From assembly GCA_902984215.1 (NCBI GenBank), contig CADWAF010001145.1:1-19530 (forward strand): DNA of 19,530 nucleotides. The letters run 5' to 3'. Below are positions 8,849 through 15,850 of this stretch, piece by piece (the first letter of the stretch is position 1; the number at the start of each line of letters is the position of its first letter). The DNA comes from Willaertia magna (Eukaryota; Heterolobosea; Eutetramitea; Acrasida; Naegleriidae). Both the position numbers and the translations under genes were made by a program. A model generated the notes under the pieces. It was not told the DNA's origin. It did not search any database and saw only the letters and a list, made by a program, of their open reading frames with translations.

Positions 8849-9523
8849 AAATGTTTTTGCATAAAATAATTGAGTTGTAAACAATAATAATGATAATATT
8901 ATTTGTGATGAAGAAATTGAAATTGATGAAGAAATAGAAATTGAAAATGATGAAATTATGTTAAATGATATTGACATTAATGAAATGGATATTGACCAAT
9001 ATGAAGAATATATTAATAATTTTAAAATTGATAATGATGATGTTTTAATAATTGAAAATAATATTAATATTGAAAATAATATAGTTAATAATAGAAAGAG
9101 AAATGGTGTAAGTGATATTTTAAATAAGAAAACTATCATTTTAGCTTAAATTTTAACACATTATGCCCTAAAATTGAATCTTGCTTCAACATTAAATGTA
9201 ATTTGGAATGTTTTACCAAAAAGGGTAATAATAAAAAAAGAGATTTAATTAATGATATAAAAGAAAATATTATAAATTTTTCTTATTATTCGGTTGTACA
9301 TTTTGATTGTAATAATGATTTATCAATTAAAGATAATGTACAAAACTCTCAACAAACAGCTAATCTTTCATAAGAATACATTTAAGCTATTAAAGAACCA
9401 AATTATGCTTTGGGTAATATAGATTATTTAAATGATTTTTAGTTCATAGATTAATATCAAAACTTTATTTCCGTCATCGTATTGAGAGGTTTTGATTTCA
9501 CTTTCTTGATAAGTTTTACATGA
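8849..9523 (+). pseudogene. Acidic and Cys-rich tail ORFs of the transposon region
   Basis: Directly after the transposase frame, another frame (about 8830-9149) encodes an Asn/Asp/Glu/Ile-rich acidic segment (DEEIEIDEEIEIEND) with TAA 8862 and TGA 8871. The latter is the only in-frame TGA I could place in the region. It passes to a third frame at about 9130 that encodes TLCPKIESCFNIKCNLECF, a compact cluster of four Cys, then SYYSVVHFDCNND and ANLS-stop-EYI-stop-AIKEP. TAA 9371, TAA 9383, TAG 9440 and TAA 9452 interrupt it before TGA 9521. These may be the C-terminal part of the transposase or a separate small zinc-binding protein; no family is recognised. Confidence 0.4.
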
Positions 9524-9623
9524 TTTAATTCCGTCATCGTATTGAGAGGGTTTTTTATTTTCATCTTGTTGATCTGTTTGCTATGATTTAATTCCATCAT
9601 TGTAATGAGAGGTTTCATGTTTT
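9469..9623 (-). repeat. 155-bp repeat R3, inverted copy of R1
   Basis: Read on the minus strand it matches 1356-1510 without gaps, at about 92% identity by hand count, and encodes the same HETSHYNDG and SQYDDGIKS peptides. At the Trp-Gln site it has TAG CAA where R1 has TGG TAA. It lies about 8 kb from R1 in opposite orientation, so it may be a subterminal inverted repeat or the start of a truncated minus-strand copy of ORF B. Upstream minus-strand codons (LLLQKHETS) keep the frame open for a short distance only. Confidence 0.8.
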
Positions 9624-10104
9624 TGTAGTAATAAATTGTGTTATTTGATTATTTGTTTGTATTTATTGTTGGTAATAGGAACTCAAAAGGTGGATGAGTG
9701 TTGTCGTTGTATTTTTTTTGCCTAGAAACACTCATTGGAATTTCAATAAATTACATAAAAGTATATCCCTTTTTAAAAAATTACCAAAAAACACTCAAAG
9801 GATAGGCGCACCTCGTCCCGGGTAGTGACAATAATGAATCTTTAACTAATATCACTATTTTTATTTAAATTGTAACTCACAATTGGAAAAAATAATTTCC
9901 TACTAGTACAGAAAGGCCACTTAATGGTTTAATTCAAATTATTTTAGATATGTCAGACCTTAATAAAGCATTATAAGTGATCTTTTAAAAAAAATTAACG
10001 GTAGTAGATGGTTTATTGAGCTGTTTCATTCCTCGCATTTTTATTTCCAAAAAATTAAGCTTATGAAAAAATACTGTTGTTAATATAGATTATATTGAAA
10101 CAAG
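9624..10104. other. Intergenic region with hairpin, upstream of TmcB-like gene
   Basis: There is no coding signal on either strand. A 9-bp perfect inverted repeat (ATGAGTGTT at 9694-9702, AACACTCAT at 9727-9735) has a 24-nt loop. A further AACACTCA is at 9790-9797. The sequence then turns unusually GC-rich (GGCGCACCTCGTCCCGGGTAGTG, about 9804-9826) before returning to AT-rich. The region probably includes the boundary of the transposon remnant and the promoter of the gene starting at 10105; no clear TATA box was chosen. Confidence 0.45.
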
Positions 10105-13100
10105 ATGAGTCATGTATCTAAGGGAAGTTATGCTGAAACTAGTACAACAACTACTAATATTAATATTGCTACTAAGGCATTAAAAACCTTAGTATTTCCT
10201 TTAATTATAAGTTTGCAACCATTATCTGCTCTTACCTCTAGATGGCATTACTTATTAATACTATTATTTAATATCTATTATATGTGGATAGGTATTTCTG
10301 TATCTACTATTGGTAGTTTTAATTGGGGATACTATGGAAGTTGGATATTTGAAGCGATGAACTATCCCATATCATTTGCCTTACATAGAACTTCTTACAA
10401 TGTAATCCAAGGATTAGCAATTACTTTTATGGTGTTTATTGCAGTATATTATATCATGTTATTTATATTTTCTAGGTTATATTTTACTGCAAGTAAATAT
10501 TCAAAATATGCTAAAATGATTATGATTATTTTGAATTGTATAGTGATAGCTATTTCCCCTGTTTGTTTATACATATTTTCTTCCTTTATGGAATGTAATT
10601 TGACAATAGTAGATAATAAAACTTTTGGAGGAACCTTAGCTAGATATTCAAATATTAATTGTACAGCTCCAACAAATGTTATAATGTTGGCAATATCTAG
10701 TATATTTACAGTTTTATTATTGGCTTCATTAATAGTAGCACAATTTTCAATTAATAATGACCATCCTTTAAGTAATGCACCTTTTATTTGTGATAGTCCA
10801 ATATTTCTTATGACATACGTACTAATTATTAATATTCAAATAATTGTATCATTAGCTATTCCAATGCCTTATTTATATGCCAGAGCAGTAATTCATTTAG
10901 TATTATCTCTTTTGTTGGTGGTTGTTCTATTTTACAAGATACCTTTTTTTGTTTCATTTGAGAACTCGGCTTATTTAGGAATCATTGGTGCAAAAATTGG
11001 AGCTTCTATTATTTCTTTAATTAGTTCACTAGTTAATGAAAGAGGTGAATGGACAACTGGTTTAATATTAAGTGGTGTGTGTTTAGGATTGATAGTCGTT
11101 GGTTTTGTGACAGGATTTTTTATAATGGAAATTTATATTAAATACACAATACATACTGTTAAAAAAATTATTAATCACTTTTTAATAGGAAATACTAACC
11201 CCAATGAAGCTCTTTTTTCTATAGAACATGATTCTCTTTTGATTATGCAAAGAATATTCGAAGAAAAGAGAGTGAAGCAACTTTATTTATTCATGAAATT
11301 TAGTTTAAGATCAAAAAATCATCCACAAAAAATTTCTAACACTGACATCTCTATTAGTTTACTTAAAGGTATAGCTCAAAACAGAAAGTATACAACTTCT
11401 GATATTTTACTTATAGGAGCTATCCTTGTTACTTATGGTAATGATATAAATTACTATGGAATAGTATTATTTAAAAAAGTATTGGGTCAAGCTGATATTT
11501 TCACAGATTTTCAAGCTCAAAAGAGAATAAATCAAGTAGAAGTATCTAAAGAAAATTCTAACATTGTGGAATTGAATAGGATAAATTTAATGTTAGAAAA
11601 AGATTTTAAAAGATTAAAATACCTTCACACTGGATTTTGGAAAGAAATGTTAAAAGATTTTGTTGATTATTCCTATTTAGAGGAAATAAATAGAGAGATT
11701 TATGAGTTGACAGGAAAATGTGACATAACATTATCAAATCTTATTACATCCCATGGAAAATCCAATAAGGGTTTGTTAAGAAAATATGCTGACTTTATTG
11801 AAAACTTTACTTTTAATAAGGAATTATCTCAAGCTTTTTATGATGAAGCTACAAAAGTCGAAGAAGAAGATACTAAGAAAAAAGATTTAACTTTTCGTAA
11901 AAGTTTTGATAATAATATTTCTCGCACTGCTTCTTACAGATTTGATACAAAGATTGGAAATAATATGTATACAGAAAAAACTGACGATAACTTAATGAAT
12001 GAACTTGATCAATTTGAAGCAGTTGATGAATTTAGGGAAACTAAAGAAATGGTATATTTTAATACGTTAAATACACCCTTAAGTTTTAAATTACAATATG
12101 CAATGCTAATTATTCCTCCTTTAGTTGCTTTGGCTTGTTTAATTACTTCAATAGCTTTGGGTTCCTTTTTTTCCTCCACTTCCACAGCTTCCATCAATGT
12201 TTCTAAAATGTTTTGTGTTCCTGCTGTTATTCCTTCTTCAGTAATTAAGGAAATTAGATATGAACAAAGTGTTGCACAACTTTTTGACGAAAAATATAGA
12301 AATAATGTCAATAACTTGAAGTGGCCCAGCGCATTGAGCGAATACCATATAACCACAGTTAAAGATTTTACAAATCAACATACAGATAGAATAGAAAGCT
12401 ACTCTTCTTTATTTGACAATCTACTACGTTCGATTTCAACAGCGAATCAAGAATTACTAAAATTCTACTCGTTTCATGAGAATACTGTTTTGTATGAGCC
12501 TCAAGTTGGAAGTAAACGTTTATTCACAAAGTCAACTACCAGAAATTCTACTGTTTCTGAGCTACTGAGTATATATAGACAGAGTATACATGAATTGTTA
12601 ACACTTCCACACGACAATGTTACTATGGAAGAATATTCTTTCATGTTTTTATACAACAATATAGATACAGCTAGTGAGAGTTTAATGGATTTTTGTGACT
12701 CTGTTTTGGATTTCAACCACGATAAGGATGAAAGAAATACGAATATTTTTCTCTATTATTTTGTTGCAACATCAACGGTTTTCTCCGTGGTTTTATTAAT
12801 TCTAATGTTAATATCAGTGATTAGTGTGTTGCAAATGAGATTTTCTATTAAAACCATTGAGAAATATATTCCAAAACATGTCAGTGGTAAAATTTTTCAT
12901 GACCTTAGTGAAAAATTTAAAATACACCACAATGTAAAAAGTGTTGCTTCAATTACGAAGCCTCTTTTTGCAATACCACTCTTGAAATTCGCAATCCTAT
13001 GTGTAGTAGTGGTTTGTGGAGCTATCATCGATTACGAAAACGAAAGAAATTATTTAACAGCCGTTGAATCAGCTGCTAATGTCAATAATCCAATTGCAGT

Positions 13101-13899
13101 TTTAATTCTATCCCAAACCTTTGCCTTTCATGCTGGAGAGATTTTTATATCATCGTACTCTCGATTTAACAATAGCATTGACAGTCCACTTTTAATAACA
13201 CCAACCCAATTCCTTAAATACAGAAATGAACTTTCACGTCAACACCAATCTTTGATTCGTCATTTCAATAGTTTTCGTTATGGTGATGGGGCAGAAACAT
13301 ATCCTATTCTTGGTATATATCCAGAAATAGACGAATTATTTTATGGTATTCCTAATTGTACCAATTCAAAAACCCAACTTGGAAAATTTGAAACCTGTAT
13401 TGGTCTTAATGAATTAATGAGGGTCTTTTTAATGCACAACAAAGAACTTTATGAACTGTTAAAAATAGATGACTACAACGTTAAAGAACTCTTTGAGCGC
13501 TACATGGAATTGTATTCTCTTTCAAACACCATTTACAACAAAATATTTGATATTATTGATATTTGGATCACTAGATCTAGTGAAACTCGTTTGGATATAA
13601 TTATTGGAGTTGGTGTTGGAGGTATTGTTTTGACCTTAATTATTTGGTATGGTTTATACTTATCTTATACTGCACATTGGGGACATATACGTCAATTGAG
13701 ATTAATGGTAAACTATGTTCCAATTAGTACCATTGAGGCATGTGAAGAATTAGAAAATTTCGTTCTTTACAATCAATTAGATATTTTTGGTAGAAATAAA
13801 TCAAACAAGGTTCACTCTAGCACCAATGAGAGTGAAGTTTTTTACAAGGAAATAATATTAAAGATTTACAATGTAGTTCACAACATTCTGTTATTTTAG
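10105..13899 (+). CDS. TmcB-like multi-pass membrane protein
   Basis: This is an intact 1264-codon ORF. The N-terminal third is a bundle of about eight membrane segments (roughly residues 28-42, 48-68, 103-123, 137-160, 192-213, 233-254, 262-280 and 320-342). A cytosolic, helical, TPR-like region (about 360-560) follows, then a charged linker. Another membrane segment lies at about 663-687, with a long non-cytosolic helical domain after it, then segments at about 880-908 and 956-977, a second non-cytosolic domain, and a last segment at about 1164-1187. This alternating layout is that of proteins annotated as tiny macrocysts protein B-like in amoebae and other protists, thought to be sensors or receptors. 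After the last segment comes a short tail with LRLMVNYVP. The final 20 or so codons (from about 13836) overlap a frame encoding RCC1-like sequence, so the native C-terminus was probably replaced by rearrangement. The function is inferred from architecture. Confidence 0.7.
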   Translation: MSHVSKGSYAETSTTTTNINIATKALKTLVFPLIISLQPLSALTSRWHYLLILLFNIYYMWIGISVSTIGSFNWGYYGSWIFEAMNYPISFALHRTSYNVIQGLAITFMVFIAVYYIMLFIFSRLYFTASKYSKYAKMIMIILNCIVIAISPVCLYIFSSFMECNLTIVDNKTFGGTLARYSNINCTAPTNVIMLAISSIFTVLLLASLIVAQFSINNDHPLSNAPFICDSPIFLMTYVLIINIQIIVSLAIPMPYLYARAVIHLVLSLLLVVVLFYKIPFFVSFENSAYLGIIGAKIGASIISLISSLVNERGEWTTGLILSGVCLGLIVVGFVTGFFIMEIYIKYTIHTVKKIINHFLIGNTNPNEALFSIEHDSLLIMQRIFEEKRVKQLYLFMKFSLRSKNHPQKISNTDISISLLKGIAQNRKYTTSDILLIGAILVTYGNDINYYGIVLFKKVLGQADIFTDFQAQKRINQVEVSKENSNIVELNRINLMLEKDFKRLKYLHTGFWKEMLKDFVDYSYLEEINREIYELTGKCDITLSNLITSHGKSNKGLLRKYADFIENFTFNKELSQAFYDEATKVEEEDTKKKDLTFRKSFDNNISRTASYRFDTKIGNNMYTEKTDDNLMNELDQFEAVDEFRETKEMVYFNTLNTPLSFKLQYAMLIIPPLVALACLITSIALGSFFSSTSTASINVSKMFCVPAVIPSSVIKEIRYEQSVAQLFDEKYRNNVNNLKWPSALSEYHITTVKDFTNQHTDRIESYSSLFDNLLRSISTANQELLKFYSFHENTVLYEPQVGSKRLFTKSTTRNSTVSELLSIYRQSIHELLTLPHDNVTMEEYSFMFLYNNIDTASESLMDFCDSVLDFNHDKDERNTNIFLYYFVATSTVFSVVLLILMLISVISVLQMRFSIKTIEKYIPKHVSGKIFHDLSEKFKIHHNVKSVASITKPLFAIPLLKFAILCVVVVCGAIIDYENERNYLTAVESAANVNNPIAVLILSQTFAFHAGEIFISSYSRFNNSIDSPLLITPTQFLKYRNELSRQHQSLIRHFNSFRYGDGAETYPILGIYPEIDELFYGIPNCTNSKTQLGKFETCIGLNELMRVFLMHNKELYELLKIDDYNVKELFERYMELYSLSNTIYNKIFDIIDIWITRSSETRLDIIIGVGVGGIVLTLIIWYGLYLSYTAHWGHIRQLRLMVNYVPISTIEACEELENFVLYNQLDIFGRNKSNKVHSSTNESEVFYKEIILKIYNVVHNILLF

Positions 13900-14528
13900 A
13901 TGATAACGGAAATATTTACGGTTGTGGTAATTCTGATTATTTTCAAACAAAAAGTCAAAGATTTGAAAGTTATTTGGATTCTTTTACAAAAATTAATTTT
14001 AATACAAAAATTAAGAAAATATCTTGTCAAGAATATTTTACTTTATTAATGGATGAAAATTTTGAATTATTTATTGTTGGGGTAAATAAAGCGGGAAAGT
14101 TTGGATTAAAAAGTTTAGGTAATCCAAAAAATTTTACAAAAATTGTAATGGATAATAAGATTAGTAACATTTATTTAAATTATAATGATAAGTTTATTTT
14201 ACTAAAAGATTACAATAATAAATTTTATTTTAGTGGAATGAAAAAATTTGGAATTAAAAAAGGTGTGAAATTAGCAACAATAGACAATTATTCATTTTTT
14301 GATCAAAAAATTAAATGTTTGGATAGTTTTACAAAAATTAATGCATTAGATTGTTTAAAAGATAAATATATTTATCCTTTATTAGGGTATGGGAATACTT
14401 ATTTTGTATGTTGTGATTATGCAATTAGGTATGGCTTGAATGATGAAGAATTTAATGATATTTTGGGATTTAAATGTTTACAAAAATTCTTAAATAATCA
14501 ATTGACAGATGTTACATTTCATTTTTAG
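13836..14528 (+). pseudogene. RCC1-BTB gene fragment, truncated at both ends
   Basis: The frame opens immediately after a TGA at 13833 with no suitable ATG, and overlaps the last 64 bases of the TmcB-like ORF in a different frame. It encodes RCC1-type repeat sequence: QHSVILDDNGNIYGCGNSDYF at the start, then EYFTLLMDENFELFIVGVN, and a degenerate third blade (NDKFILLKDYNNKFYFSG). RCC1 blades form beta-propellers, often fused to BTB domains in protists. The last residues, LNNQLTDVTFHF, are the opening strand of a BTB domain, and a TAG then cuts it at 14526, where the convergent BTB-PHR gene ends (4-base overlap). Both the 5' blades and nearly all of the BTB domain are missing, so it is a fragment rather than a working gene, unless it is spliced in a way not visible here. 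Confidence 0.65.
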
Positions 14529-15778
14529 TTTGTAAAAGAAAAGGAATAAAATTGACCTTGTTGTAAATTTGTTCCATTGGTTGAATTTGGGGACTTTTCA
14601 AATTTTACTAAAATATTATCTTTCTCTACCTTTTCGCATGCATCTTTTAAACACATAGAAGTATCTCCTTTAATAATTACTTGTATTTCAAATCTAGCAT
14701 CCCACCTAAGTGTTATATTTTCATCAAAAGTTAAGCAATAATAATCTTTACCCTTATTATTTGTATAAGTAAAAATTTTTGTATAAATTATTGAGTTATT
14801 ATACAAGTCAATAATCACAATATTTGTTTCATAGCTCGAGTTTTGTTTTGCAAATAAAGATATTCCACTTAGTTTTATGCTTTTATATTTTTTGTCACTA
14901 TTTCTTCTAGAAACCTTAATTATTATTGAATCTACGCTTCCTCCATAACTCCAAGATTCACTTTTTGAAAAAACACTTCCTCGTACAATCTCAGTAAAGT
15001 GTACAAAACTTTCAATAATCGCCTTATACAATTTAATATTTTCAAACTCTGTTTTTGACAGTAACTCCATAACAACATTGTTGTCAACTGATTTAAAATC
15101 AATATTTTTTAATAACGTTAATAATATATCTAAATCAATTTCCTTTAATGTCAACAATAATTTTGCTTTAATAGTATCATCTAAAATAAAGTGTAATAAA
15201 GAGATAATTTGATTGTTGTTAATATTTTCATTTTCTTTCACATAATTTTCAACGTCATTGTCAGTAAATTTACACATCAATCCTTCTAAAAACGTTTTCG
15301 AATTTTCATTTAAATATTCGTACTTATCATTCGTTTCAAATGGAACTACAAAACAAAAAAAACTAATTAAATCATTTACGCTTTTAATTGTTTTTATATT
15401 TAATTTCATTATTTCTATTAATTTATTAATTTGATAAATATGTGCAATTTGAAATATTTCTAATAAATCATTGATTTCATTAATATCAAGTTCATAACTA
15501 TACATTAATTTTAAAACATTAATAAAATTACTTTCTGAAATATATAGTTCTTCTGAATTAATAATTAATTGATTTTCTTTTTGTTCTTGCATTCCAGTTT
15601 CAAACATTGTTTTAAATACTTCACTGTATTGAAAGAGAATTAATTTATGTCCTTTCAATATACGATTAGAGGGAAGAAATTTAATAGTCATATCAGATAA
15701 TAATTGTTCATCGAAATATCCTTTAAAATCAAAAGAACACTGCAACAATAGTTTCATTATTTTTTTCGGACCGGCCAT
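14525..15778 (-). CDS. BTB-PHR domain protein (BTBD-type adaptor)
   Basis: A 417-residue protein. Residues about 24-122 form a BTB/POZ domain (LLSDMTIKFLPSNRILKGHK, then FKTMFETGM and an FINVLKLMYSYELDI helix pair). A helical BACK-like stretch follows to about 260. Residues about 277-415 match the PHR fold: SWSYGGSVDSIIIKV, KLSGISLFA, a central strand pair, RFEIQVIIKGD and a C-terminal NGTNLQQGQFYSFSF. BTB-PHR proteins of the BTBD1/2/3/6 kind act as substrate adaptors for Cullin-3 ubiquitin ligases, so a cytoplasmic adaptor role is likely. An in-frame TAA lies nine codons upstream of the ATG, which supports this start; the ATG sits inside a GC-rich palindrome. A second ATG at residue 8 is an alternative. 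The gene lies 72 bases downstream of the methyltransferase stop on the same strand. Confidence 0.75.
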   Translation of the reverse strand: MAGPKKIMKLLLQCSFDFKGYFDEQLLSDMTIKFLPSNRILKGHKLILFQYSEVFKTMFETGMQEQKENQLIINSEELYISESNFINVLKLMYSYELDINEINDLLEIFQIAHIYQINKLIEIMKLNIKTIKSVNDLISFFCFVVPFETNDKYEYLNENSKTFLEGLMCKFTDNDVENYVKENENINNNQIISLLHFILDDTIKAKLLLTLKEIDLDILLTLLKNIDFKSVDNNVVMELLSKTEFENIKLYKAIIESFVHFTEIVRGSVFSKSESWSYGGSVDSIIIKVSRRNSDKKYKSIKLSGISLFAKQNSSYETNIVIIDLYNNSIIYTKIFTYTNNKGKDYYCLTFDENITLRWDARFEIQVIIKGDTSMCLKDACEKVEKDNILVKFEKSPNSTNGTNLQQGQFYSFSFTN

Positions 15779-15802
15779 TGGCCGTAGACCGATGCCTTAC
15801 CG
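15767..15802. other. GC-rich palindrome over the BTB-PHR start codon
   Basis: A short GC-rich island in an otherwise AT-rich region. It includes the hairpin CGGCC-ATT-GGCCG (15772-15784) with the start codon of the BTB-PHR gene in its centre. It could be a regulatory site, an initiation-region structure or a chance feature. Confidence 0.35.
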
Positions 15803-15850
15803 TTTTACTTTTTCTTTGTGGAACTTAATGTTCAGCGATTAAACAATTGT

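Noticed and set aside
8678..9139. 153-codon minus-strand ORF rich in Ile, Ser, Leu and Phe
   Set aside because: Antisense shadow of the transposase end and the acidic Asn/Asp/Glu segment; its composition is explained by the complement.
9624..10104. tRNA or suppressor tRNA gene in the intergenic region
   Set aside because: No acceptor stem, D-arm or GGTTC-type T-arm could be found; the 9-bp hairpin does not fit a cloverleaf.
12009..12716. Two minus-strand ORFs inside the TmcB-like gene
   Set aside because: They lie opposite an intact 1264-codon gene with clear membrane segments; no independent coding evidence.
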